Notes: generated by a model from the letters alone, not told the origin. DNA of 64,000 nt from Collybiopsis luxurians FD-317 M1 (GCA_000827265.1 KN834757.1:906537-970536), one strand, 5' to 3'. Shown: positions 48,349 to 59,701, counted from the stretch's first letter. Translations and numbers: made by a program.

Positions 48349-48884
48349 CTCGATAGACTGCTTTTGACAAAGATAAGGGAACAAAGAAAAAAATTGGAGG
48401 AAGGGCTGGATGTTTAAGAAGGGAAACGGAAACGAGCCGGATTCGTATATCGAGTTAGTGGAGCATGACAGTGATAACTCGGCTCGCAATCTAGATAAAA
48501 GATATGTAAGGTATGGTGTGGTAAGGTGTGAAGATGTTGGTTAAAAAACTGGGACAGTCCGAATGGATTCAAATCGAGTTGTGACTCGTGACTAGCAAAA
48601 TCACACAGGTGGTTGATCACGGACAAAAGACGTGACCGTATCTGGACGTCGGTCCTCGGACGACACGCAATGACATATAGAGATGAAGATGCGTGAATTT
48701 TGGAAGTTCTAGGGTTGCGGGAGAACCTCATCGGAGGTTCCGAACCTGGGGGCGAACCTAGATTGAAAGAGGGCGTAACCTAGACCGAAAGAGGGCGCGG
48801 TTCTGAACTGTTCGGAACCCAAAGAAAGTATTCTCTGCCACCACGGTGTATCGCGCCGTACGTGCTTTCAAAGTTCTGTAGATT

Positions 48885-49060
48885 TCCCGCGACACACAGG
48901 CCTGCATTTCTCCATTCCATCGACAACACCAAAAGAGACCCCTGCGGCAGGTAGCTTTTCGCCATGGAAGGAGCCGACGAGTTCGACTGGCCTCCTCTCT
49001 ACATTATTCAAGGCCGACGTCTGCCCGATGGCCTTCATCAACGTCTTGACCGCCTTTTCC
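48885..49060 (+). repeat. Duplicated segment, copy B
   Basis: Partner of 45837-46040. On the plus strand it reads 'MEGADEFDWPPLYIIQGRRL' from the ATG at 48964, open for 68 codons, but this frame is not kept in copy A. Confidence 0.6.
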
Positions 49061-49778
49061 GCTTTACTATTGGTCTCTGCGTCCACGGGAAGAGTCTGAA
49101 CTGGGCATATGAATTGTATCTTGATGGGGTTTCTAACTGCATAGAAAAGCCCTCGCGCTGTCGAGTTTGACCCAGAATAGGGGGGGAGACTCAAGTCCTA
49201 GAGGGCAGCCAGAGGTTAGCGGCTGCTGAGCTTAATGAACGTAAAGAACAGTCCCTTACATCAATAAAGTACAGCTCTCGCAATTGAGGATAGCTCAGAA
49301 ACGAGACCCAAAACGAAGTATGCGCCGGGAGAAGTGAAAGATTGCATGGTAACTCCAAGGTTCCGACTCTCTTCGACCGGCGAAGAAAGGAAAGTGGCAA
49401 GCGCAAGGCTGTCAGGTTTCGCGGATTTATAGCGCTGATCTACCAGCTGTGTTCGGTTTCCAAAACTGCCCTCCATTTTTACGGGGGGGCGGAACCTGAG
49501 ACCTGAGTCTTCACTTGCGGATGGAGTTTTTGTGGCCATTCAAGGGGTCACCGTGAGCAGTCAGCTGTAACCAGGCAAGAAATAGCAAGAGATGATGAGA
49601 TATGCAAAACATTGAAAGACGTGTCTCGTCAAGTACTAACCTTCCCAGCAGCGCATAAAAGGTCGGCATCTGGCGACTAGCAACAGGTTGCCACGACGAC
49701 GAATGATACGATGAGAATTCTCCATATTGGCCACTCCATCGGAGCGCAACTCGTACCTTTGCGATGTTGTGGAGTATC

Positions 49779-50071
49779 TACTATGGTTGTTAGGGATCTT
49801 CTTTTTTTTAGAAATCGCTAAAAACTTTGCAAATACTTACTTGAATTCAAATTAAAGTAGACAGTTCAATGTGTAATGCTTTCAAGCTATTGTACCTTAC
49901 TTCTGGTGTGATACCGGGCAATGTTTCAAGCGTACATGGTAATGTGGAATGGTCATGAAATAATTTGTATGCCAGAGATCAAAAGCAACAACTGCCTCGA
50001 AGGCTCAAAATTAAGGATTTTTCAAAAATTGGAAGATTCTTGTTGACGGAAGATCCCTAACAACCATAGTA
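49779..50071. mobile_element. MITE-like element with 23-bp perfect terminal inverted repeats
   Basis: The ends are exact inverted repeats of 23 bp: 49779-49801 starts 'tactatggttgttagggatc' and 50049-50071 is its reverse complement. The outermost bases are TA on both sides, as expected for a TA target-site duplication of the Tc1/mariner type. The inside (about 245 bp) is AT-rich and has no ORF of note, so the element would depend on a transposase elsewhere. The promoter of the neighbouring paralog (51025-51086) matches the sequence on both sides but lacks the element, which gives an empty site. Confidence 0.8.
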
Positions 50072-50096
50072 CATGGGTTCGTATTCATTTGCAGAG

Positions 50097-50103
50097 TATA
50101 TAA
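50097..50103 (+). promoter_or_regulatory. TATA box of the first paralog
   Basis: 'tatataacc' lies about 50 bp before the ATG at 50149 and is matched by the same word before the second paralog. It lies only 26 bp from the right end of the TIR element. Confidence 0.6.
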
Positions 50104-50148
50104 CCATTGACATGATCAACATCAACTGCTAGCACCTTTCATTGACTT

Positions 50149-50982
50149 ATGGACCAATCTTCGACATTCTTCCTATTAGCGCGAGAAATCCGCGATCTCG
50201 TCTATGAAATCTTGCTCTTTTCGCCCATAGATCTTCAGGAAGGGCAACGATGCCAGCTTGGTCCAGGATCATGTTTTGGGATGATGTACTCGTGCAGACA
50301 GTGCTGTACTGAAATACTCCAGACTATAGAAAGGAATGGAGGAATCTCGTTCGAGCTCCAGCTGGCGGTTACTAAACGAAATCCGAGAGGAGAGTATACT
50401 TTGCAGACATGGATCCTGTTTCCTTTGAACGCGTATTCGCAGCCCCCGTTCCTCGCCGCGCTCGAATCCACTTCGTCCTCTTCCCCCGCTGTCGGAGCGA
50501 ACTGTAGATGCCGTAGTTTCCACTTGTCATTCAAAATACAGTCCGAGCAACCTTTTCGATGGTGGGGTGATGGGGGGCCTGCGAGTCTCACGAGGACTCT
50601 CTTTACAATGCTTGCCAAGTTTCTATTACGGGGTCCGTTGGGCCTGAACAAATCACTACCGAAGGATTCAGATGAAGGTTGTATGTGGGATATTGACACG
50701 CTTGCCATCGATGTTGTAGGTATCGGAACGACCTATGCGGATCCGGTGAGTGGACGATTATGTACAGTGCCTAGTCAAGCGGTAGAGCACTGTAGACGGA
50801 ACCTAGGACGGTATCTGAGCATGGTGTGCTGCACTGGAGCGCTGGCCAAACGAGTTAGAATCGTGAGACTCTTGGTCGAAGGAGAGGTTAAACAAGAGTG
50901 GTTCATCGAGCAGGGCACAGGCCTTCATGAAGCTACCAAAAAAGAATGGGCTAGATACGGGTGGATCATCGAAGGGGAGTAA
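50149..50982 (+). CDS. Intronless protein with degenerate F-box-like N-terminus, paralog 1
   Basis: A single open frame of 277 residues. The start 'FFLLAREIRDLVYEILLF' resembles the LP.EIRDLIYE motif common in fungal F-box-like/2EXR proteins. Cysteine-rich patches follow ('SCRQCC', 'CRCRSF'). A conserved core ('WGDGGPASLTRTLFTMLAKF' and 'CMWDIDTLAIDV') is shared with paralog 2. No known catalytic motif was seen. The tandem neighbour at 51129 is clearly homologous over the full length, including the promoter. Function unknown. Confidence 0.8.
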   Translation: MDQSSTFFLLAREIRDLVYEILLFSPIDLQEGQRCQLGPGSCFGMMYSCRQCCTEILQTIERNGGISFELQLAVTKRNPRGEYTLQTWILFPLNAYSQPPFLAALESTSSSSPAVGANCRCRSFHLSFKIQSEQPFRWWGDGGPASLTRTLFTMLAKFLLRGPLGLNKSLPKDSDEGCMWDIDTLAIDVVGIGTTYADPVSGRLCTVPSQAVEHCRRNLGRYLSMVCCTGALAKRVRIVRLLVEGEVKQEWFIEQGTGLHEATKKEWARYGWIIEGE

Positions 50983-51079
50983 GGAGGACATCTATGATGA
51001 ATATCAGTTGTGACAGGTTACAGCGCCAATCATACCTTTGTGATAATGGTAGGCTGTTCGCATTGATTTGCAGAGGATG

Positions 51080-51086
51080 TATATAA
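51080..51086 (+). promoter_or_regulatory. TATA box of the second paralog
   Basis: 'tatataacc' about 45 bp before the ATG at 51129, in a promoter homologous to that of paralog 1. Confidence 0.6.
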
Positions 51087-51128
51087 CCGTTACCATAATC
51101 AATACCAACTTTTCACACCCTTTCCTGC

Positions 51129-51980
51129 ATGGACAAACAGCCTTCAGCCTTCTTCCTGTTAGCACGAGAAATCCGTGATCTAGTTTACGAGACCTTGCTG
51201 TTTTCCCCCCTTGATTCTCAGCAGGAACAAGGACAAGTTGGTCCAGGATCATGTTTTGGGATGATGTACTCGTGCAGACAGTGTTGTGTTGAAGTCCTCC
51301 AGACCATAGAAAGGAACAGAGGTGTCCCATTCAGTCTCGAGTTGGAAATTACTCAAGGAAAATCGAAAAGAGGCTCGGAGAACATTCGGCAAGCATGGAT
51401 CCTATTCCCCTTGATCACGTATTCGCGATACCTTTTACTCACCCCCGGTGAAGGCATCGCACTCGAACCGGCGACATCATCCTCTACCGTTCCAGGAAAG
51501 TGTAAATGCCAGAGTTTTCACCTGTCGTTCAAGGTACAATCTGGGCGGGCTTTTCAATGGTGGGGGTGTGGGGGGCCCGCGAATCTCACGAGCGTTCTCT
51601 TTCAAATGCTTGCCAAGTTTCTATTGCGGGGCCCAGTAGGCTTGAACAAATCACTACCAAAGAGTTCCGATGAGGGTTGTATGTGGGACATTGACACACT
51701 TGTCGTAGATGTTATAGGTGTCGGAACGACCTATACAGATCCAGCGGATGGCCAGCTATGCACGGTACCTAGCCAATTGGTAGAGCACTGTGGGCAGAGT
51801 CTAGGACATTACTTGGACAGGGTGTGCTGCGCTGGAGCGCTTGCCAAACGGGTTAGAGTCGTGAGACTCTTAGTCGAAGGAGAGGTTAAGCAAGAGTGGT
51901 CCATTGATCAGGGTAAAAGTCTTCCTGAAGATATCAGAAAGGAATGGGCTGAATATGGATGGGTCATCGAAAGGAACTGA
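51129..51980 (+). CDS. Intronless protein with degenerate F-box-like N-terminus, paralog 2
   Basis: A single open frame of 283 residues, homologous to the gene at 50149. 'FFLLAREIRDLVYETLLFSP' at the start and 'KRVRVVRLLVEGEVKQEW' near the end are almost unchanged. The middle has diverged more, with small insertions ('TPGEGIALEPATSSSTVPG'). Both genes keep open frames despite visible divergence, which argues that both make proteins. Its promoter shows the sequence as it was before the TIR element entered the promoter of paralog 1. Confidence 0.8.
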   Translation: MDKQPSAFFLLAREIRDLVYETLLFSPLDSQQEQGQVGPGSCFGMMYSCRQCCVEVLQTIERNRGVPFSLELEITQGKSKRGSENIRQAWILFPLITYSRYLLLTPGEGIALEPATSSSTVPGKCKCQSFHLSFKVQSGRAFQWWGCGGPANLTSVLFQMLAKFLLRGPVGLNKSLPKSSDEGCMWDIDTLVVDVIGVGTTYTDPADGQLCTVPSQLVEHCGQSLGHYLDRVCCAGALAKRVRVVRLLVEGEVKQEWSIDQGKSLPEDIRKEWAEYGWVIERN

Positions 51981-52371
51981 TAGAGAGTATCGACATCATT
52001 TGCAGAAAGGAAACTGTGTAACTGATAAAGAGATCGTGACGGCTGCTGGCCGGGTCCAATGCAAGATATTGAGAGAAATAATAAAGTTGCTAAGACAGAG
52101 ACTCACTGAGATGCGTTCGACGCGTCAACGGACCAGGTTTTGGTGAGATCAAGCTGAGATGCATACAGGCGCCTAACACAGCGCTCGAATTAGCGCCCCT
52201 GCTTACACGTCTTCAACTCCATCAACTTGCTCAGGTTCGCGTAACCCGGGATATAGGCAAACTAGGGAGCCGTCTGCAAGGAACACCGATATCTGAAGAT
52301 TCTAGAGTCATTAAAGCCCAACATCCCCTCAGATATTGTTCAGCTCGATCTTCACAACACCTTATATTGCC
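51981..52371. other. Intergenic stretch before GET3
   Basis: Holds the 3' flank of paralog 2 and the GET3 promoter. No gene or repeat was seen. Confidence 0.6.
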
Positions 52372-53849
52372 ATGGACACCGCAACCCTAGTAGATACAGG
52401 TGAAACCCTTGAACCAACCCTTCAGAATGTCCTAGAGCAAACTACATTAAAATGGATCTTCTGTGGTGGAAAGGGAGGCGTAGGGAAGACCACGACGAGT
52501 TGTAGTCTAGCCATCCAGCTGGCTAAGGTCAGAGAAAGTGTACTGTTGATTGTGCGTTGAGTTCAAGTCTGAGCTTTACTTGCATTCAGAATTAATGCAT
52601 ATTTCCGACTTTGTAGTCTACAGATCCCGCACACAATCTCTCCGATGCCTTTGGTCAAAAGTTTTCGAAAGACGCGACGAAAGTGAACGGATTTGACAAT
52701 TTGTACGCGATGGAGATCGATCCCACCAGTGCTATCCAAGAGATGGTTGATCAATGTACTTTCTCTCTTCACCTTTCCTTTCAATTATCTACGGCGTTAA
52801 CGCATATCCATTTCACCAGCCGACTCAAACGGAATGATGGGATCCATGATGCAGGACCTTGCTTTCGCTATCCCTGGTGTCGATGAAGCCATGTCTTTTG
52901 CTGAAATCATGAAGCACGTTAAATCCATGACATACTCCGTCATCGTGTTTGACACCGCACCAACCGGACATACGTTACGTTTCTTGTCCTTCCCTACGGT
53001 GTTGGAGAAGGCTTTGGGAAAATTGAGTACACTGGGGTCGAGGTTTGGGCCGATGATCAATCAAGTGTGTTTCTGGCCATTCTTTCTATGCTGGCCACTC
53101 TAACTAGCGCATGTGTTATAGATGTCTTCCATGATGGGCGGGGAGGCGTCGTCACAAGAAGACATGTTTGCGAAACTAGAATCGATGCGTGCGGTTATCA
53201 CGGAGGTCAATACACAGTTCAAAGACCCGGTATGTCTTTTCCGTGCCTTCTGTCTCCTCCTGCCCGCTTCCTCCCGTCTCTTTCGCCTCTCCAATACCCC
53301 TGTATTTCAATCTATATTCAATATCACCCTCTGCCCAAATTCTCTCGCCCCCGGCTGACTCTTAGTTGCTTATTTCTTTCACGCGTAGGAGAAAACCACA
53401 TTTGTCTGCGTCTGCATATCCGAGTTCCTCTCTCTCTATGAAACCGAACGTCTCGTGCAAGAGCTGACGAGTTATGAGATTGACACACACAATATCGTTG
53501 TTAATCAGCTCTTGTTCCCGAAGAAAGGTGCGCAAGCTTGACCTTGCACTGTATACTCCGAAGCTGACCAAGATCTCCTTATTCCTACCCCCTACGCTTC
53601 CTGCACCTCCCTCCGTCCGCTCTTCCCTCCGCCTTCCCAACTTCTTCTGTAATCCAAACAGACTCCAACTGTGACCACTGCCATGTCCGACAAAAAATGC
53701 AACAAAAGTACCTTGCCGAAGCACACGAGCTCTACGACGAGTTCTTCCATATTGTCCAGTTACCTCTTCTTACGGAAGAAGTTCGAGGACCGGAGAAGCT
53801 GAAAGAGTTTTCAAAGATGTTGGTTGAGCCGTATGCTCCGCCTTCCTAG
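52372..53849 (+). CDS. GET3: GET3 ATPase for tail-anchored protein targeting
   Basis: Exons 52372-52551, 52617-52755, 52820-53064, 53122-53229, 53389-53527 and 53662-53849 give 332 residues. Get3 (ArsA family, TRC40) carries tail-anchored membrane proteins to the Get1/Get2 receptor of the ER. The deviant Walker A loop '[10 protein letters not shown]' (residues 32-41), switch I '[12 protein letters not shown]', '[12 protein letters not shown]' and the zinc-binding pair 'CDHC' (Cys274, Cys277) needed for the dimer are all present. The methionine-rich helix that binds substrates ('MMGSMMQDL', 'MSSMMGGE') is also visible. Length fits fungal Get3. All junctions are in phase. Confidence 0.96.
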
Positions 53850-54471
53850 CAGGCGGGATATACACTTGGGGTGTTCCATTTTTATCTGGAATACCAGTAC
53901 TTGTTGTAGGGATATTTTTTTGGCTCTTCTCCGTACATGCTCGTAATGTACACACAGTACCTTTACTCGATAGAGTTTGCATGCTATGTGTGGAGTCGGA
54001 CGAATGAAGAGAAACAAGTCAACTATTGAAAATTGGGGAGGCATTTCGAGTTACTATAGATAAGGATAAAAAATGAAAATCTCTCACCAATACACCGTTC
54101 GGGAATCGAACCCGAGCCGCTTGCTAACTAGCTCACAAACTGGAAGGCAAGCATGATAACCACTTCACCAACGGTGTACATAAATTACGATTCACATTAT
54201 ATTACTCGAAGTTAATTGATAAACTAAAGATGTTTCGCTTCGGTTGTTCCAAGGGTGACACTATTTTTACAACAACTCTTTGATAAATACATGGACATCT
54301 GCGTATCTATAATACAACATTAGGAGATATATTGGCCTTGAATAGTCCCCAGCGCTTCAGAACAGAAATGCGTCCAAGCTATTCCGCAAAAGGAGAACCC
54401 TGCCAGTCGTGCACTAAAACAGTACGTTGGCTCTAGACCTAGAGCAGAAGTACTAATGGTTCGGGCTGCGA
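53850..54471. other. Intergenic stretch containing a tRNA gene
   Basis: Lies between convergent genes GET3 and the DUF7330 gene. Apart from the tRNA at 54091-54177, nothing was recognised. Confidence 0.6.
54091..54177 (-). tRNA. trnG-UCC: tRNA-Gly(UCC) with a 15-nt intron
   Basis: The minus strand folds as a complete tRNA: acceptor 'ACACCGT' pairs with 'ACGGTGT' (seven pairs) with discriminator A. The T arm carries 'GGTTCGATTCC', the internal B box. The anticodon stem 'CTTGC/GCAAG' holds the loop CTTCCA/A with anticodon TCC. A 15-nt insertion (54126-54140 on the plus strand) sits right after position 37, the normal place for nuclear tRNA introns. Without it the tRNA is 72 nt. CCA is not encoded, as expected in eukaryotes. 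Confidence 0.93.
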
Positions 54472-55514
54472 TTAGAGCGGTAATGCTGGGTCAAAACAGA
54501 AATTAGAAGACCAGAATGGCAACTCGGGAAACAAGGACTGGTACATTGAGTTGAAAGAACACTTACTCGAAAAGCCACTCTGACCCAGAACCTCATCGTC
54601 ATACTGAAGATAAACACATCCCCCCTTTGCTTCAATGATGATCTCGTCATTCAGTAGTACCGCTTCGAAACTAGTCTGCTGTGGATCCTCCTCCTCCTCC
54701 TCCTCTTCTTCCTCGACCGACTTTAAACTCGATTCCTTACCCACAAAACATTCCCTCGTCCTAAACAGCATCCCGCACGAACTCTGCTTGACGGTTCGCA
54801 AAGAGCCGTTTGCAAGAACGGGCGAAATTCCGACGATTTTTTTCGATGTGATACGAAGGGGTCCATAGAAATTACGCGGGATAGAGAGAAAGACATCGCC
54901 CCATCCGGCTCGAATGGAGAGTTTCAGGGGGGTCTGACCGGGCTGAGGACCAGTGCGGGGCTGAGCTCGTCTCGATCTAAAGGCAGCTCTCGAGTCTAGT
55001 GACTCTTCTCGGTGCTGAAAGATGATTCAACTTGAATTCCGGTTGACGGCCTCAGTCGATAGCGGAAACACGTACCATCCGCAGAGTTATATCACCAACG
55101 TCGGATCTAACGTACACCTTCGCAGGCACCAATACTTCGCGTCGGAAGGCTCCCTTAGCCGTGCGGTTCACGAGATGGATGTCAGCAACGATTGCCGCAT
55201 TGCTGACCTTGAGATTGACGTTATTCCTGTTCGCTTCTGTTCGTTCCGTCTGAGTGAGAGGTGGACGTTGAGAAAAAGGAATATCAAGAGACGGGTCGAT
55301 AGTCAGTGATTCATGGATGGGTTGGAAGCCGCGAATGAGGGAAACAAAGTTCGTTGGCTCTAGAGGGTCAGGAATTGACGTGGATTTCACATGTTTCGTG
55401 TAGTGCAGTGGATTTGGCAGCTTTAGTGAACAGTGAGTATAAATAGTGTAAATTGTTGGAAAGAGGGCTCACCTCTCCGGAATGTAGAGGAAAAGTCAGC
55501 GCGCTTTTCATCAT
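54472..55514 (-). CDS. DUF7330 domain protein
   Basis: Exons 55514-55473, 55420-55076, 55014-54567 and 54485-54472 give 282 residues in phase. The body matches the basidiomycete DUF7330 family: two beta-rich halves, 'NNVNLKVSNAAIVADIHLVN' to 'VYVRSDVGDITLRM', then 'PLKLSIRAGWGDVFLSIPRN', which look like repeated beta-helix-like strands. A run of nine glutamates (near residue 225) interrupts the second half. The last exon contributes only 'LPL' and the stop. No function is known for the family. The start is the first of two adjacent ATG codons at 55514; an upstream exon cannot be excluded. Confidence 0.75.
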
Positions 55515-57459
55515 GTTAGTAGTATAAAGGGTTCAGGTGGACTAGGTTCAAACCTCTATCAAAGGGCTAGGCATTTATATCGACGCGATAGGACATAGCT
55601 TGGACCCGAAAATCACCTGCCGATTGTCAGTGCATCAGGGGAAGAACAGCATCAGGTGTCTTTGGAATGTCAATCCCTATGGAAAGCTTCTACTGAGCGT
55701 GAAACGCCATATGAAGTGTCATATCACATTTGGCATTAACGGTCACTTCCACTGAAGAGCGTTATGAGTCCGAGTCCGCTAGAAGGGCAAGATAGTGAGT
55801 ACCACCCCGTATTGAGTATGATTACTGCATACCAGGATTCAGTATGCTCAAGGGGAGGTTAAGAGGTTTACGAGTTAATTTAGAGCGAAGAGTGACATGT
55901 TGGATGGGAGAAGAAGATTGCGGGTTCGAAACTGGCGTCTGGGAAAAGAAGCCTGAATCATATGCACCTCTTGTCTTCGAGCGTATGTTATTCGACACAC
56001 TCTTTTGACTCTTATACAATTGACACTGGAGGTCAAAAGGAAACGTTTAAGCGAGGTCGGAACGCGTCGCGGGTCATTGAACGAGCGCTAATATTATCCA
56101 GCTTTTTAGCGCCGTGAAAATCTGCTCTTTGCTTTAGTACGGGATTCAAGAATCTGATGAATAACATTAGCAAAGACTTCCAGGCATTGTCAGGCAACTT
56201 ACAAGTAACGATTTAAACCCTTTTAACGCCATGCAAAGATCCTTCATTCTCCTCACGACGTGTAGGCACTACCACTCGAGGAAGGTGAATCCGTGGACTT
56301 CCGAAAATGCGCAAGTGTGCCTCGTGCGGAACCATCGTTGAACCTTCTTCAAAGCTCCGAAAAGTTCCTGAGCCCAATTCCTGTACAGCAAGAAAATCTC
56401 TGAACAAGACCTCTTGGTAGATGGCCGTTTTCCTTGTAGCTTGGATGTTTGAAATCAGTAGAAGGTTTCCTCGGTAATGAAATTTTAGTCTGTGGGGCTC
56501 TTTAGAACTGATGAGCGACGCTCATAAGAGACGCCAGTCATTTTTTACAGCTCTTACTCACTTAATTCAGAAAGTTGACAGAATATCAAACTAGGGATAT
56601 AATCTGTCGCTGAACTCGCATCCCTGCATTCCTATCTGTAGCCGACTCCCGAGAGCCGATGCGAATAGTTTCTTGTGCTGTTCTGAAAACACTCGAGCTC
56701 CAGGTTCAAATTTCCTTTCTGCACAACCGTTTCGAACAGATCTAGCAACTCCCCTCTTGAAATCCTTTTTCGGCGACGCCGTGGTCGCAAAATCCGAGAG
56801 GACGGTGTCTTTTCGCCACAGGCCACAGCCTATCAACTGATCGCAGAAGAATTGATAGGTAGAAGCAGTAGATGCAGGAGCAGGAGAAGCGCATAAAGTT
56901 CCGCCGATAATGGGAACTGAAATGGCCCAAAATGTCTTATTTTCTGTATTACATTGTTATCGGATGAATGGATGGGTGGAACCTACTGCTAGAGGTCAGC
57001 GTCAAAGAATTAGTGATTACTCGTCTCGGAAAGAATTTAAGCTTCGAACCAGGGTCGCCGCTGTCGGTCACGATGGAAGCTTCGACGAAGGAGGACCTGC
57101 CGAGCAGCTAGGAAAGAAGCAAGAAATACAGAATGATCTTTTTCGGCTACTCTAGTTTGCACCCTGACATTAATCGCTTCTTACTCAAAGGAGCGGGCCA
57201 CCGTCTTTCAACGGAATAACTGCTCGGTTCGGGTGTAGCTGGGCGCCTCTCTTCGTCTATTGCCACATTGTCCATTTTAGCTTGATCCAACGTGTCAGTT
57301 CTTCCTTACTGTATGCAGTGGCAACAGCCCTCATATCGTTATTTGAGTTGGTCCGATTAACAGAACCGCGGCAAACGGCGTCCAGCGGTTTCACGCCTCT
57401 CATAAAGCTGCGTTGGGGCTCATATTCTTTCTCCTCTATTGGCTTGTCTGTCTTCAACG
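55515..57459. other. Intergenic stretch, no supported gene
   Basis: Several minus-strand frames of 60-85 codons occur between 56213 and 56930, none with a recognisable motif or convincing splice partners. The right end should hold the promoter of the MFS gene at 57460. Confidence 0.5.
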
Positions 57460-59701
57460 ATGGCCCCGACCCATTCCCTTCCGCCCTCAGATCAAGATCT
57501 TTCTCTCGAAATGAAACCTCCTCGCGCGATCACAAAGGACTACGATTCCAGTGTAGACGAAGACACCTCAGCAGAGAAAACAAATATCGCTAGTCAGAAA
57601 GACTCGAAAGGGTCGATAGATGATGGACAGGTACAAGAAACCGTAATTCCTTTTCAGTTGCACTCGAAAGATCACGACGAGCATTCGGGACCGGAGAGCT
57701 CCTCGACTTCCAGTACGACCGCCGCCGCGGCGGGATCAGATTCACAAGCTGACTTTCCGGATGGCGGATTGCGCGCCTGGCTGATTGTCCTCGGTGTGAG
57801 TTCATTCTGTGCTCTTTGATATGGTGAGCTCTTAAGGGTCAAACTTATTCACATCCTACTATACAGACTTCGTTTAGCACACTTGCTTCGTAAGCTGCAT
57901 TTCGACTTCTTGATAGTCGCCTCTGATTTTTTCACTTGAACGATCAGATTTGGATATATCAATTCGTGGGGGGTAAGTTGTATTGGCTTCATTCTTCCAC
58001 ATCAAAATCGACGGTTTGTTGTAGGTGTTCCAGTCATATTACGAACAAAATTTGCTAAAAGATCATTCGCCTTCTTCAATGTACGTTACTCGGTTTTAAA
58101 TACTCGTTCCATTCTTAACATATCAATCCAGCGCTTGGATTGGGTCACTACAAGTACTATCTTCTTCTGTTGTTCCGTCTACTGCATTTGTTGATATGGC
58201 TGTCCGATACAGATTTGCCTAGTGTTTCTCCCAGCTCTCATCAGTGGGCGCCTCTTTGACCTCGGGATATTCAAGATCCCCTTCATTGCTTCTTCAATTT
58301 TGCTGGTTGTCTCGACGTTTCTGGTCGCAGAATGCACTCAATATTGGCAATTCGTCCTATGTCAAGGCTTGGCTACGGGTGTAGGCAACTGTCTTTTTCT
58401 CTCTGTTGTTTTCCTTCTAAGTGTGTCGTTCCCCTGACAGATTGGTGTCGGTATGGTGTTCGCTCCCTCTATGGGTATTATCGGACACTGGTTCAAGCGA
58501 AAACGTGGTGCTGCGATGGGCTTAACGACTCTTGGATCCTCCATAGGAGGCACAGTTTTCCCTATCGTGGCCAGAAAATTGATTCCTGCAGTTGGGTAAG
58601 TGAAGGTGGCTTCGCCTCATTCCGATCTTGATTAACTGGTCCGACGTTACCGCTTAGATTCCCATGGACAATGCGTATTCTGGCTTTCATTTTGCTCTTC
58701 TCCCTCTCTATTCCCTGCCTTACACTCGCTCGACGATTGCCACCGAAGAAGGTTTCAGGGGGATTATTCAACTTTCGGGCGTTCAGAGATTCACCGCCGT
58801 TTACAGTATATGCCGGAGCTACGGTGTGCTTATTCCTTGGCTTGTTTACAAGTGGGTATATGCTACCTTCTTTCATATAACGATGACTAAATCGCCTCTC
58901 CTTTGTCTGCAGTCTTGACGTATATCGATATCAGTGCGGTTACTCGTGGGGTCTCGCCAGATTACTCCTTTTACTTGGTTGCTATCGCGAACGCGAGCTC
59001 GGCAGTAGGGAGGATAGTGGCGGGGGTAGTTGTTGACAAAATCGGTATGTACAGCGCGTGGCGGTCTCTACCGCTTCTTTCCCCTTCGGTAGCATGTATC
59101 AATTGACTACCGATACTGATCGTATTATGTTTGTAGGCGCCATCAACTTTATTGCTCCGATGACTTTCCTTGCCGGTGCAATCACCTTCGCCTGGCCGTT
59201 TGCTATGACAAGTAGCTCGTTGACAGCAATTTCAGTATTCTATGGGTCAGTTTTTTTCTCTGACTTTCTTAAATACAACCTTCGCACGTTTGTACCTCTC
59301 CCCGAGCTTACCCATTTGCAGGTTCACCTCTGGTACTGTCGTTGGCGGTTTCCTTATTCCAGCTTTTTTGCTCGGGGAAGTTTCTGACATCGGGAGGCGG
59401 TACGTAGTATTTTCTGGGTCATCTATATTATCCTCATGTTCGTTTTCTACACCAAGAACCGGAATGATCATGACAGTTGGTGCCATTGGAGGTCTCTTTG
59501 GGACGCCGATCAGCGGAGCAATTAATAGGGAGAGCGGAGGATTCAAAGAAGTAGGATATTTTGCTGGTAGGTTGAGTTCTTTGGGAAATCTACTTAGCTC
59601 TAATGCGAGACATTCCTGCAGGTTCGATGATCGTTTTTTCTGGGCTCCTCATGGTACTTACAAGACAGCTGGTACTTAAGAAGTTACGGGGAAAGTTTTA
59701 A
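57460..59701 (+). CDS. MFS transporter, monocarboxylate-porter-like (MCH family)
   Basis: Thirteen exons join in phase to 495 residues: 57460-57795, 57867-57889, 57948-57972, 58025-58080, 58132-58153, 58213-58380, 58441-58595, 58658-58851, 58913-59044, 59137-59245, 59322-59399, 59457-59566 and 59622-59701. The first helix starts after 'DFPDGGLRAWLIVLG', the hallmark of fungal monocarboxylate-porter homologs (Mch). Then come 'FGYINSWGVFQSYYEQ', 'SIAWIGSLQ' and 'GHWFKRKRGAAMGL'. Members move riboflavin, nicotinate-like or other acids; the substrate cannot be told here. The N-terminal 105 residues are polar and disordered, rich in S and D. ATG 57460 was chosen because the codon further upstream in frame is TTG. 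Confidence 0.92.

Larger units (their letters stand above)
48349..50148. other. Stretch with duplicated remnants and a TIR element
   Basis: Positions 48349-48660 are the duplicated MFS promoter region; 48756-48800 holds two copies of a 22-bp unit ('aacctagattgaaagagg' type); 48885-49060 is the partner of 45837-46040; 49779-50071 is a TIR element. Weak coding potential on the minus strand (49539 to about 48870) might be a decayed gene with an intron at about 49200-49262, but no family was recognised. Confidence 0.5.

Noticed and set aside
43383..48660. Tandem similarity taken at first for LTRs of a retrotransposon
   Set aside because: The similar segments are complete MFS genes with introns and promoters; no TG..CA ends, primer-binding site or polymerase genes are present.
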